This document shows, one piece after another, positions 27,486 to 36,045 of a stretch of DNA of 51,154 nucleotides. The position numbers and the translations under genes are program-made. Origin of the DNA: Candidatus Poribacteria bacterium (GTDB taxonomy: Bacteria; Poribacteria; WGA-4E; WGA-3G). The stretch is taken from contig JAJDWI010000159.1 in assembly GCA_022825665.1 (NCBI GenBank), positions 1 through 51,154 of the forward strand, written 5' to 3'. A model generated the notes under the pieces. It did not search any database. It saw only the letters and a list, made by a program, of their open reading frames with translations, and was not told the DNA's origin. Positions within the stretch are counted from its first letter, which is position 1, and each line of letters starts with the position of its first letter.

Positions 27486-27961
27486 TAGTTATTACCCCCA
27501 ACTTTTGCTAAATAGGTCTGATACCGAGATAGATTACCTAAGTAAAGCTGCATAAGTCGTAGGTGGACTTTCTGAATTTGGGCTTTACCTGACTCTGAAT
27601 CTGGGTCTTCACCGACTGTGATGACAATTCCCTTCGCATGTTTCGCTAAAGATTCAATTTCTTCAACTAATGCAACTGCGAAGGTTGTCTTGCCGTTACC
27701 CGTATCGCTCCACATTCGATTGGCACCGCTTCTACCAAGTTGATAACGGATATAGTTCTTGGTGACTTCAATACCACTTCCAGGGTCTGTTGCAACGTTC
27801 AGCACATTGCGGAAAGGAGATTTTTCCTTAACACTTTCAAGGTTATAACTTTTCGACAATTTCTGCATCTTTGGAATAATGTTTTCCATCTGCTTGCTAA
27901 TTTCCTGTTCTAACTTTAGATTTGTCTGTCTGTCAGTTGTGTCTTTATCTGTTTGGCTCAT
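27485..27961 (-). CDS. csm2: Csm2/Cas11-like small subunit
   Basis: From ATG 27961 the protein has 158 residues. That ATG overlaps the stop of the Cas7-Csx10 gene (ATGA at 27958-27961) and has AGGAGG upstream, which decides the start. It is helical, and the segment NYIRYQLGRSGANRMW near the middle is reminiscent of the conserved helix of Csm2. Position between cas7/csx10 and csm3, as well as size, fit Cas11. Cas11 lines the target-RNA channel in type III complexes. Sequence similarity to Csm2 is weak, so the name depends mainly on context. Confidence 0.7.
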   Translation of the reverse strand: MSQTDKDTTDRQTNLKLEQEISKQMENIIPKMQKLSKSYNLESVKEKSPFRNVLNVATDPGSGIEVTKNYIRYQLGRSGANRMWSDTGNGKTTFAVALVEEIESLAKHAKGIVITVGEDPDSESGKAQIQKVHLRLMQLYLGNLSRYQTYLAKVGGNN

Positions 27962-29868
27962 TCTATGTCCTCCTTGTTTTTGTTTAGTTTTTCTCGTGTG
28001 TGAAGGTGGAACGGGTCGCAAATTGTTATCTGTCCGTATCCCTCTTCACGACGGTTACCGATGCCGGTGTCTTCAAGTCCTTGTAGTGCCGGTATCCACG
28101 CGTCAATGTCCGATGTGTGAAACACAAAGACACTGCCCATATTGGTTACGAGTTCTGTATCTTTAGGCAGTCCCCACACAGCGTTCCATCCTCCCGCATA
28201 TCCATAACTTGCGAAACTTCTGACAAGGGTCAGTTCTGTATCACAGCGCGTCATATCCTGCAGCATCTGTGCGGTGAGAACCATCGTCCGTTGCCACCCA
28301 TCCGATGCTGTCAAAATCGCCTCTGATTGTAGGTTAACAGTGAAATAATCCCCTTTACACTCACCGATGTCGGTATTCGGTAGACTCGCATAAGCCTGCC
28401 ACAAGGTCTTAAATTTGCCATTGAAGTGTGTGATCCGTTTATTAACGGGTTTCGGAGGTTTCTTGTTCTCCACTGTGATGCTGACCTGTCCAAGCCCGCG
28501 CGAACTACCACCACCCAATCGGATAACCTTTTGCTGTAAAGTTTGGGCAACTTTGTCCACTAAAACCGATGGAACTCGGACTGAGCCGTGTAAAACCACT
28601 TTCTTTCCCTTTACACTCTCTTCTGATTCGCTATTCTTTGTTTTCAGAATAACAGGGTCAATCGCATTGAGATGATAGAGTAGACCTTCCTCAGCGACTT
28701 TTCGCTGTCGGTTAATAGCAACGCGCGTGAGCAGTCGGGTGTTGAGACGTTTCTCTTTATGAGAACCATTTTTCACCTCATAGAACCCGCTCTGTGCTTC
28801 TATTCGTCCACCACATTGCGGACAATTCGGTTGGTACATCCAGCCTGCTTTTTCAGAAACTATTCTCTCTAAGAGCGTATCAAAGATGCCATGTTTTCCA
28901 TCAGCAATAAACCCGGCGAAATCCTTGCAACTAACGGCAGTTGCGGGTAAAACCTCTGTTCCGGGAGTACAGTTTCGGAAGATACTCGCATCGTCTTCTG
29001 TGAAGATTTTACGGAATTCAGCATCTGGTTTTCTATTCTCTAATTCTGTCAAGAGTGCGTTTGCAACCGCCCCACGTATCAAACCACCCCGAATGTAATT
29101 CAGGGCTTCAGAGGCTTGTCCAGTCGGTTTGCGTCCACCTGTGAGAATTGGCGATTTCAAAGTAACCTTTAGCGATAATTCAGTGAAACCATCTGCATTG
29201 ATTTCTATCGGTTTAGCCGTATGCGTATCTGGTGTGTGATCTTGTTTCGTAATGCTAATCCATCCAAGTCCGCGTGTTTTGCCTGAGCCGATAGCGTGGA
29301 TATATTTCAATCCTGCATTTAGGAGTTCAATCTGTTCCTCTGTGATGTCCTTGCTGAGTGATACATCTCCAGAGAATTCAAATTTAGCGTTGGGGATGCT
29401 GGTTTCGGTAAAATAGAGACGTTGATCTTCTGCAACTCTGCGATTGCGATTGATCGTCACACCGCTTCGAATTGCAGTTGTTTGTAACTCAGGATCTGTT
29501 TTATGGATAAGGTCACTGATAAATATGTTTGATTCCGCTTTAGGAGACCCGAAAATCTGACAGATAATACAGTAGTCATCTACCATCGCATCAGTGTTTT
29601 GATTGTGAATGTCATCCTTTTTGTGAGGGCACATATTGTCGGCGCGCGGTGCATTGCAAACAAAGTGTCTCTCACTGCGTTTAATGGCTTCACATGCGTG
29701 TCGCCAGATACCTTTTAGTGTTGATGCTGGAATGTATAGTTTGCCATCTGTAGTTTTTATAGTCGCTTTATCAGCACCTGTGTCGCTGGAGCCGCTATCT
29801 CCTATACAGAGTGCGGTGTCAATTGTTGCTGTAATTTTCCAGTGTTTGTTCGTTGTTTGTGCGTTCAA
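27958..29868 (-). CDS. csx10: Cas7-Csx10 (Cas5-like) fusion protein
   Basis: The 636-residue protein carries two RAMP modules. Residues 1 to about 215 are Cas7-like: Asp33 at the cleavage-Asp position, LYIPASTLKGIWRHACE, a Cys cluster ending CIICQIFGSP, and the glycine loop SGKTRGLGWISI. Residues about 225-636 resemble Csx10: SPILTGGRKPTGQ, YIRGGLIRGAVANALL, a CPQCGG zinc knuckle, AINRQRKVAEEGLLY, and the loop GGGSSRGLGQVSI. The start is TTG 29868 with GAGGA upstream. Csx10 normally acts as the Cas5-type subunit at the crRNA 5' end. The fusion recalls the Cas7-Cas5-Cas11 protein of type III-D variants, but Cas11 is separate here. Confidence 0.8.
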   Translation of the reverse strand: MNAQTTNKHWKITATIDTALCIGDSGSSDTGADKATIKTTDGKLYIPASTLKGIWRHACEAIKRSERHFVCNAPRADNMCPHKKDDIHNQNTDAMVDDYCIICQIFGSPKAESNIFISDLIHKTDPELQTTAIRSGVTINRNRRVAEDQRLYFTETSIPNAKFEFSGDVSLSKDITEEQIELLNAGLKYIHAIGSGKTRGLGWISITKQDHTPDTHTAKPIEINADGFTELSLKVTLKSPILTGGRKPTGQASEALNYIRGGLIRGAVANALLTELENRKPDAEFRKIFTEDDASIFRNCTPGTEVLPATAVSCKDFAGFIADGKHGIFDTLLERIVSEKAGWMYQPNCPQCGGRIEAQSGFYEVKNGSHKEKRLNTRLLTRVAINRQRKVAEEGLLYHLNAIDPVILKTKNSESEESVKGKKVVLHGSVRVPSVLVDKVAQTLQQKVIRLGGGSSRGLGQVSITVENKKPPKPVNKRITHFNGKFKTLWQAYASLPNTDIGECKGDYFTVNLQSEAILTASDGWQRTMVLTAQMLQDMTRCDTELTLVRSFASYGYAGGWNAVWGLPKDTELVTNMGSVFVFHTSDIDAWIPALQGLEDTGIGNRREEGYGQITICDPFHLHTREKLNKNKEDIE

Positions 29869-30025
29869 TATCGTTGTCCTCTGTTGTATATAGTCAATCG
29901 AGGTTCGGAAACCTCGCCAACAATTTATCTGCTCCTCTTTGCTAAAAAGGTCACGGGTTCATGATTCGTTGCTGTTCAAGTGCCTCTACCTTCTGAGTCA
30001 GGATGTCTAATTTTCTTTCGTATTC

Positions 30026-30355
30026 CTAGTTTCTTCGATTTTGCACAATAACTATGATTTGAGGTATACCGACAGCAACGACTATCAGTGCAATTAACCC
30101 GTAAGTAACATTAGAAGAATGTGCAACACGTTTATCAACACTATCAATCTGTTTCTCAACGGTCTGTATCTGTTTCTCAACAAGCTGAAAACGCTGATCA
30201 ACATTTGCAAATTTGATGTCAATATATTCCTTCAGTCGTGTTTCAGACTCTACTACCATGCTTTTGATGGCATTAAGATCTTCGGTGGACAACTCACTAT
30301 ATACGGGTAAGACGCTGAAAGAAAAGAGGAATGTTAGGCATAGTTTTTTGAACAT
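30026..30355 (-). CDS. Small membrane coiled-coil protein, C-terminal tail cut by TAG
   Basis: The protein has about 109 residues from ATG 30355 (GGAGA upstream). It has a signal-like N terminus (FLFSFSVLPVYS), a coiled-coil region (LSTEDLNAIKSMVVESETR ... VEKQIDSVDKRV) and a transmembrane segment (YGLIALIVVAVGIPQIIVIV). After NRRN a TAG stop (30026-30028) interrupts the frame. The same frame then continues with EYERKLDILTQKVEALEQQ to a TGA at 29951. That tail matches the C-terminal coiled coil of the paralogue at 44942-45370. The gene is therefore either freshly truncated or read through. It lies between cas10 (18 bp upstream) and the Cas7-Csx10 gene. Its function is unknown. Confidence 0.75.
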   Translation of the reverse strand: MFKKLCLTFLFSFSVLPVYSELSTEDLNAIKSMVVESETRLKEYIDIKFANVDQRFQLVEKQIQTVEKQIDSVDKRVAHSSNVTYGLIALIVVAVGIPQIIVIVQNRRN

Positions 30356-30379
30356 TTTCAAGTCTCCGTTGTGTGTAGT

Positions 30380-32923
30380 TTATTCTTTTTTTTGTTTGTT
30401 AATGAACTCATAAGCCTCAATTATATCTAAAAGCAGTGTTTCAAATTCTTTATCATCATTTTTGTGCGTTTTTAACTTTTGATACCACGGACCTAAACTA
30501 CTATTGTCGGGGACACCGTGCCAGTTCCGTTCAATTTGGTCTTTGAGTAGTCTCTCATCATCGCTATTAAGTCGGCTTCGGAAGTAAAGATAATCAAGTG
30601 TTGATGTTGCGCGCCCAAGTTTCAGGGACTCCAGTCGTTGATAGAGTTGGGAACGTGGGAAACCATCCTGTTTAAAGGCTTGAATGGTCTTTATGAATCC
30701 TGATAGTTCGTGCAATGTATAAGGACGCATCGTGAGTGCGTTCTCCGTTTCAGTCTTGTAAGCATTCTTACGAAAATCTCCAAGATTGCTTGTAATCATA
30801 GAAACGGATTTGAGGATGAGAAAATCAACAGTACCACCCCGATAACCGCCAGCCTCTTTCATCAAGGTTTTGGCTCTACGCTTTGCAGATTTCAGGAGGC
30901 TCGCTGCGAGATGTTCTAAGAACGCAACGGGTGTGTGTTCTTCCGCAATGACAAAACCGAGGGATAAGCTGAAAACAGGTTGCATCTTTTGTGACTCTTT
31001 TACCCATTTTTCTGATAGGTAACGTTGTGATTTTTTCACTTCCTTCTTTTTCGAAGCATCCCATTCCGCTTGGCTATTAAATTCATCATCAAAACTTTTG
31101 CCGATTGCGTGAACGACTTCAAAAGCCTTACTTCCCGGCACAATCAGGAGCAGGTCATCCCCTCCGATACTGACAATTTCAAATGGAAGGACATTCTCTT
31201 TGGTAGGTTTAAGATGTTCGTAAAGTGCGTTGAATGCTGCCTTTTGTAGTGCAACAAATACGCGTTCCGAGAACTGCCGATACTGTGCTGGCGATGCGAT
31301 GTTCTCCAAATACGCACCCATATTGTTACCATCAGCATAGATAAAGGCGATGTAATTCTCAGGATCGCTTGCTTTTGCGATGACTTCAAGGTCTTGAGGA
31401 CCAGCAATATCCGCAAGTGTGGAGTCTGCGTTGAGGTATTTTTCGGTTTTACCAAAAGTCTCCAAGTATTTCTTGAATATTGAACTCCAATCTTCAAAAC
31501 GCCAACCACCTTCTGCTTCTGCTTTGGGACTTGCAGGTTTCCAACCAGAAAGAGCTTTCAGATAACGGTCAATACCGTATTGATCCTCAGACTTATCGGT
31601 TTCCTTCTTAGTAATCCGTCCTGTGATATATTTCCTGGCGCAAGCTTCACATAGTTGTCTCAGCGGTTCACGGAAAAGGGCTGTGCGTCTCTCGCAGCTT
31701 TCACATCGGAGTTGATACGGGTCAGTCTCAACGTGTGCCGGTAGGTCGCGTTGCGTCCCCCGATTTGGTGTTGCATTCCCTTCACGCCGTTTCATCTGTG
31801 CACCTGCCAACTTGCTTGTCAACTCACCGAAACACTTGCGAGTAATAAAATCTTTGTCCTCGCTACCGTAGTAGTTTTCCATAAGTTTTGCAGTGTCAGG
31901 TTTTTTACAAGCTTCTTGAAAATCCTCTATCCAGAACTGAGTTGGATTCAGCCCGTATTGCAATTCAAGCAAATCGAAAGTATCCGCAACAGCAGCACTG
32001 TTCGCAACAAGCGTTTCGTCCGTATAAATTCGTTCAATTTCATCTGCGATGTTGTGGACAACCGATGTCGGTGCAAACGCAAGCGTATTACCGCCAGCAG
32101 CATAGATAATACACTCTGGGGCAGTGATCATAAGTTCTGTACGCTGACGGAACCCATTCCGAATATCTTCGTACCGCTTACTGTCTTGTTTAATTTTTCG
32201 TCCGAAAAGTGCTGGCACATCTTCCAGATTGATACGATCAAGCAACGCACTTGCACCACGAATTTCCGGGAGTTTTGCGGACTCCATAAAGTAGCCTTTT
32301 ATCTTAGTCGCACCACCTAACACCAGTCCTATCTTGCCATCCTGATTGAGATCATGGCTGTCAAGCTGCACGTCTTTGATTTTTATCCGTTCAGAAGCCG
32401 CTGTTTTTGCTAAAAACACGATCTGTTCATGCTTTGTGCCATCTTTATTTGGTTCAATCGGAGAGTCATTACCCCACAATGCCGCGTAAACATCACCAAG
32501 TCCATCACCTTTCCAAGTTGCAGTGAGGGCAGATAGGCGAAGTTTATCTAACGTTTCTATATCGGGTCGGGGTTCAATGTCGTAAGCCAAGCAGTATGCG
32601 ATTGCAGAGGCGGTAAGGGCATGGTCAGCAACTGTCGCACCGGATAGCGATTTACTCGGCAACCATCGGAAGGGAAGTACGTATTTTTTGTTTTGCCACA
32701 ACGTTTGAAGAGGTGGGACAAGTAGATCAACCACTTGAGTAACACGTTCGGTAATCGTTTGATCTGTCCAGTTTTCAATGTGATTTACTGTTTGTTCTAT
32801 TACGCTGTTCCAATCCTTTTCTGAAATGCCAACTTTGTCTTTAAGTATTAGGTCTGACCAAGGTTTATCATGTATATCTTTAATATCTTCAATCAACTTA
32901 TCTGTTTTCCAATCTCTCACCAT
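30380..32923 (-). CDS. cas10: Cas10 large subunit with GGDD cyclase motif
   Basis: The 847-residue protein is the signature subunit. A zinc knuckle lies at Cys407, Cys410, Cys425 and Cys428. The second palm domain has YADGNNMG at about 530-537 and GGDD at 587-590, predicting cyclic oligoadenylate synthesis. The first palm has the degenerate AAGGNTLAF at about 275-283. In the N-terminal region where HD nucleases normally lie I see only VADHALTASAIA (Asp100-His101) and no H-D doublet, so DNase activity is doubtful. It may belong to the Csx11-type Cas10 proteins, but I cannot separate the subfamilies by eye. It is the first gene of the operon, behind a good sigma70-like promoter. Confidence 0.9.
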   Translation of the reverse strand: MVRDWKTDKLIEDIKDIHDKPWSDLILKDKVGISEKDWNSVIEQTVNHIENWTDQTITERVTQVVDLLVPPLQTLWQNKKYVLPFRWLPSKSLSGATVADHALTASAIAYCLAYDIEPRPDIETLDKLRLSALTATWKGDGLGDVYAALWGNDSPIEPNKDGTKHEQIVFLAKTAASERIKIKDVQLDSHDLNQDGKIGLVLGGATKIKGYFMESAKLPEIRGASALLDRINLEDVPALFGRKIKQDSKRYEDIRNGFRQRTELMITAPECIIYAAGGNTLAFAPTSVVHNIADEIERIYTDETLVANSAAVADTFDLLELQYGLNPTQFWIEDFQEACKKPDTAKLMENYYGSEDKDFITRKCFGELTSKLAGAQMKRREGNATPNRGTQRDLPAHVETDPYQLRCESCERRTALFREPLRQLCEACARKYITGRITKKETDKSEDQYGIDRYLKALSGWKPASPKAEAEGGWRFEDWSSIFKKYLETFGKTEKYLNADSTLADIAGPQDLEVIAKASDPENYIAFIYADGNNMGAYLENIASPAQYRQFSERVFVALQKAAFNALYEHLKPTKENVLPFEIVSIGGDDLLLIVPGSKAFEVVHAIGKSFDDEFNSQAEWDASKKKEVKKSQRYLSEKWVKESQKMQPVFSLSLGFVIAEEHTPVAFLEHLAASLLKSAKRRAKTLMKEAGGYRGGTVDFLILKSVSMITSNLGDFRKNAYKTETENALTMRPYTLHELSGFIKTIQAFKQDGFPRSQLYQRLESLKLGRATSTLDYLYFRSRLNSDDERLLKDQIERNWHGVPDNSSLGPWYQKLKTHKNDDKEFETLLLDIIEAYEFINKQKKE

Positions 32924-32960
32924 AAACTTTAACCTGCTCTATTCATAAATGATATAAGAC

Positions 32961-32990
32961 ATTATACTGAAAATATTAATAACACGTCAA
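32961..32990 (-). promoter_or_regulatory. Sigma70-like promoter of the type III operon
   Basis: On the minus strand TTGACG (32990-32985) and TATAAT (32966-32961) are separated by 18 nt. The predicted transcript would begin about 30 nt before the cas10 ATG at 32923. It is the strongest minus-strand promoter match near the operon and would drive all genes down to 19675. Confidence 0.7.
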
Positions 32991-33082
32991 CAAAATTATT
33001 AAAATAAAATAAATCGTATTTGGAAGCTCGTATGTGCGAGGTCTCCTCACCCACATATTCACGCAGCACCAGAGGTGCGAAA

Positions 33083-33118
33083 GGTGTATACGTGTATACA
33101 TGTATACACGTATACACC
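33083..33118. repeat. Perfect 36-bp palindrome upstream of the CRISPR operon
   Basis: The segment begins GGTGTATACGTGTATACA and is identical to its own reverse complement over 36 bp with no loop. Related but imperfect GTATACAC repeats occur near 15669-15705, 46362-46385, 50763-50790 and 51099-51125. It lies about 95-130 bp upstream of the predicted cas10 promoter. Confidence 0.8.
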
Positions 33119-33156
33119 CACCAAAACCCTCTTCTCTTATCCTGTCCATCCTAATT

Positions 33157-33364
33157 TTCTGAACCGTGATTTTCAGGATTATAGGATTTGCAGGATAAGA
33201 GAAGAGTCTGAACCAGGATTCGCAGGATTTGCCTGATTTTCAGGATTGGAGTTTGGGTATTGTAGTGTCTTTTATAGGGATAAACGGTCACTTTTTGTAA
33301 GGGAACGTTTGGGTATCCAACTCCTAATCCTGGTAATCCTGTAATCCTGAAAATCACGGTTCAG
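33157..33364. repeat. TGTCTGAACC-type palindromic element, long copy
   Basis: The element starts TTCTGAACCGTGATTTTCAG and ends TGAAAATCACGGTTCAGA, with a second internal left end (GTCTGAACCAGGATTCGCAG). It separates the type III operon from the capsid decoration-like gene. The DNA from 33365 to 33629 shows nothing recognisable. Confidence 0.7.
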
Positions 33365-33629
33365 ATTAACTATGTGTCTTCAATAGGTGGGTCTAAAAGT
33401 GTTGAGGAATGGACGTTCCTTGATATCGGATTAATTACAGGTGTTCAACGCGTTTAATATTGAATGATACAGAGAACCTTTAATTAGGTGAAATTATCAA
33501 ATCAATTTGAAACATATTGTCTTTCTATTCCACATCTATTGTCTACGATAACCATTCTCACAGATAACACAACCGATACGGAGTATACTATTATTATCGT
33601 ATATCGGGAGAGCGAAAGCAACACCCTGC

Positions 33630-33790
33630 TGTCTGAACCAGGATTCACAGGATTTCAGGATTAGCAGGATTGGGAGTTGGGTGGCTATAGGGACCTTTTC
33701 AAAGGGTAAACGATTACTTTTGCAAAAGAATATTGAAATACCACTCTCTTATCCTGAAAATCCTATAATCCTGAAAATCCTGGTTCAGAA
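33630..33790. repeat. TGTCTGAACC-type palindromic element, full-length copy
   Basis: The ends are TGTCTGAACCAGGATTCACA and ATCCTGGTTCAGAA. The centre contains CTTTTCAAAGGGTAAACG and CTTTTGCAAAAGAATATTG. It precedes the decoration-like gene by 48 bp. Confidence 0.72.
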
Positions 33791-33838
33791 AATACTAACA
33801 ACTAATAACTAACAACTACTCAAACAAGGAGAAATATA

Positions 33839-34381
33839 ATGACCATCAAAGAACACCCACTCGTCGTCACGAGCAGCTTTACCGCAGATGGCGACACCAT
33901 CACATACAACAAGAACATTGAGAACCGAAGCACTGCAGTCGGTAAAGCGTTCACCATCAACGCAGACGGCAAAGCAGCCCTCGTTGCTGATGGCGATGAA
34001 GTTATCGGCAAAGTGCTTGCGGTCGACGATGATAACATCATGACAGGTGCGTATATCTGTGGCGGATTAAGACTGCCGTTAGGGAAAAATGCCACCGTCG
34101 CACGTGGTGATAAAATAGTCGGTGCACTCGGCACAAGAAACGGAAAGGGATATGTCAAAGCTGTCCCCGCACCGCCAGAGGCAGTCGCAACGGACGCAAA
34201 AGAGGATTATGCCGACTCTGATGTTCAAAACAACAACGCACTTGACGATGCCATCAATGCAACTAACACCGCCTTGAACACAACTGCCACCGCAGTCAAC
34301 AGCATCGGTGAGATTGTGAACAAAGGGCGCGGTCTCGTTGTCGACTTTGACGACACAGACGCACTCGTCGCGTTGATTTAA
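33839..34381 (+). CDS. Phage capsid decoration-like protein (DUF2190-like)
   Basis: The 180-residue protein has an N-terminal beta-rich domain of about 110 residues. Segments such as GKAFTINADGKAALVADGDEVIGKVLAVDDDNIMTG are split by turns, and LPLGKNATVARGDKIVG follows. The pattern resembles head-decoration or DUF2190-type proteins that sit between protease and major capsid genes in phages. The C-terminal 70 residues are Asn/Ala/Thr-rich and helical (NNALDDAINATNTALN). AAGGAG precedes the ATG. It stands alone between two repeat elements, away from the protease at 18356 and the capsid-like gene at 39025. The family call is by pattern and moderately uncertain. Confidence 0.5.
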   Translation: MTIKEHPLVVTSSFTADGDTITYNKNIENRSTAVGKAFTINADGKAALVADGDEVIGKVLAVDDDNIMTGAYICGGLRLPLGKNATVARGDKIVGALGTRNGKGYVKAVPAPPEAVATDAKEDYADSDVQNNNALDDAINATNTALNTTATAVNSIGEIVNKGRGLVVDFDDTDALVALI

Positions 34382-34384
34382 CTT

Positions 34385-34670
34385 TGTCTGAACCGTGATT
34401 TTCAGGATTTGCATGATTTTCAGGATAAGATTTTGCTATGCCAATGTTCCTTCGCAAAAGTAATCGTTATCCTTTGAAACAGTATCTATAGCTCAATCTC
34501 CTAATCCTGGTAATCCTGTAATCCTGAAAATCACGGTTCAGATAAAAATAACCGTTTACCCTTTGAAACGGCATATAAACCCACCCAACCCCTCTTCTCT
34601 TATCCTGGAAATCCTGAAATCCTGAAAATCACGGTTCAGACAATAATCCTGAAAATCATGGTTCAGACAA
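34385..34670. repeat. TGTCTGAACC-type element followed by two extra right ends
   Basis: A full copy runs from TGTCTGAACCGTGATTTTCA at 34385 to CACGGTTCAGAT at about 34543. Two further right ends follow (ATCACGGTTCAGACA near 34635 and ATCATGGTTCAGACA near 34660). It separates the decoration-like gene from the first Rpn-family gene. Confidence 0.7.
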
Positions 34671-34698
34671 AACATCTCGGTGTCGATTTGTTCAATTG

Positions 34699-34728
34699 TT
34701 GACATATTCTCCTACATTATGTTATGAT
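34699..34728 (+). promoter_or_regulatory. Sigma70-like promoter of the first Rpn-family gene
   Basis: TTGACA (34699-34704) and TATGAT (34723-34728) are separated by 18 nt. The ATG at 34755 has AGGAGATAGG upstream, so the 5' leader would be about 20 nt. Confidence 0.6.
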
Positions 34729-34754
34729 ATATTCAATACTATTCAGGAGATAGG

Positions 34755-35882
34755 ATGCAAACAGATAGCAAAATACACGATATAGAAGAAATACGCACGT
34801 TACTGGATACACGGGTTGGACATTTTGCGGACAAAAGTGCAAGGTGGTTATTCAAAGAAATAGAGAATCTACGCGGTTTAGTTTTGATACTTGCGGCTGA
34901 TCTCGCTAAACATCTTGACTTTACTCAGACAACTATTGAAAATAGGAGTTTTGTTGACGACACGTTGCGCGGTTTAGTATCAGATATGGTGTTCACTGTC
35001 CCATATCGGGACCCGTCAAAAGGAGATGCTCTGACCATCTACATCCTCATTGAACATCAGTCTACAGAGGACCCAATGATGGGATATCGGATGTTGTCAT
35101 ATATGTGTCAAATATGGAATGGACAGCAACGTGAGTTTGAGGCATCTGATGTGCCAAAAAGTCAATGGCGTATGCGTCCTATCCTACCCATTATCTTTTA
35201 TACTGGTTCACAACGTTGGAAGACACCACCGACACTAACCGCAGTAATGGATGTTCCGGAGTTGATGTTACCTTTTGTGCCGAGTTTTAAAACCTTATTT
35301 TTCGGTGTGAAGGACATTGACCCCAACGAATTGACCAAAACCGATCATCCGATGGGATGGTTGATGACGGTGTTACAAAAAGAACATGCAGATGAAACAT
35401 CAATGCGAGAGACCTTGGAAGCTGCGCTTACACATTTGGATACCTTAGCACACGATAACATTGCCCAGCATCGCAACGCATTGATATACCTTTATCATTT
35501 GGTCCTATTTAGACGACCTGAAACTGAACAAGAACATTTGATACGGCTACTGCAAACCCACACTCAAGATATGGAGGTTGAAAATATCATCATGACTGGC
35601 GCAGAAGCACTTATTGAAAGAGGAAAAGCTGAAGGCATTGAACAAGGAAAAGCCGAAGGCATTGAACAAGGAAAAGCTGAAGGTGAAAGAAATTTCGCTG
35701 TTGAATCTATCCTGGATCTGCTTGGGATGCAATTCCCATCAGATGCTGTTCAATCTCTAAAACCTGAACTTGAACAGATAACGGATTTAAACCGGCTGAA
35801 AGTACTAATCCGTGCTACTCACGCGACAGATAGTTTAGACGCATTCAAGAAAACACTACAAGAACAGCAAAACGGATCGTAG
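34755..35882 (+). CDS. Rpn-family recombination-promoting nuclease / putative transposase
   Basis: The 375-residue protein has the Rpn-type PD-(D/E)XK core. The N terminus is DKSARWLFKEIENLRGLVLI. The nuclease core contains SDMVFTVPY and IYILIEHQSTED, with an acidic residue and the E-x-Q motif, and RMRPILPIIFYTG follows. The C-terminal part carries three tandem copies of an octapeptide close to GKAEGIEQ, a length-variable feature common in this family. Rpn proteins are DNA endonucleases that promote recombination. It is paralogous throughout with the protein at 37742-38872. It has its own promoter and lies between repeat elements. Confidence 0.85.
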   Translation: MQTDSKIHDIEEIRTLLDTRVGHFADKSARWLFKEIENLRGLVLILAADLAKHLDFTQTTIENRSFVDDTLRGLVSDMVFTVPYRDPSKGDALTIYILIEHQSTEDPMMGYRMLSYMCQIWNGQQREFEASDVPKSQWRMRPILPIIFYTGSQRWKTPPTLTAVMDVPELMLPFVPSFKTLFFGVKDIDPNELTKTDHPMGWLMTVLQKEHADETSMRETLEAALTHLDTLAHDNIAQHRNALIYLYHLVLFRRPETEQEHLIRLLQTHTQDMEVENIIMTGAEALIERGKAEGIEQGKAEGIEQGKAEGERNFAVESILDLLGMQFPSDAVQSLKPELEQITDLNRLKVLIRATHATDSLDAFKKTLQEQQNGS

Positions 35883-36045
35883 GTCGGACCTGGTTCAAAC
35901 ACCATCCGTAGGGGCGAGGTCTCCTCGCCCGAACAACGGGCGTATATCGTAAAGACGGACGGGGAAACCCCGCCCCTACGCAGAAAAACCTCTTCTCTTA
36001 TCCTGAAAATCCTGAAATCCTGAAAATCTTGGTTCAGACATTACC
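35883..36045. repeat. Convergent intergenic repeat block
   Basis: It contains a CGTAGGGGCGAGG/CCTCGCCC hairpin, a GGGGAAACCCCGCCCCTACG hairpin, and at 35990-36041 a right half of the TGTCTGAACC-type element (CTTATCCTGAAAATCC ... TTGGTTCAGACA). It sits between convergent genes, so the hairpins could serve as bidirectional terminators. Confidence 0.6.

Noticed and set aside
30026-30028. Amber codon reassignment in this organism
   Set aside because: Other genes in the window (for example the glycosyltransferase-like gene and a Cas7 gene) end normally at TAG directly before the next gene, so TAG is a stop here.
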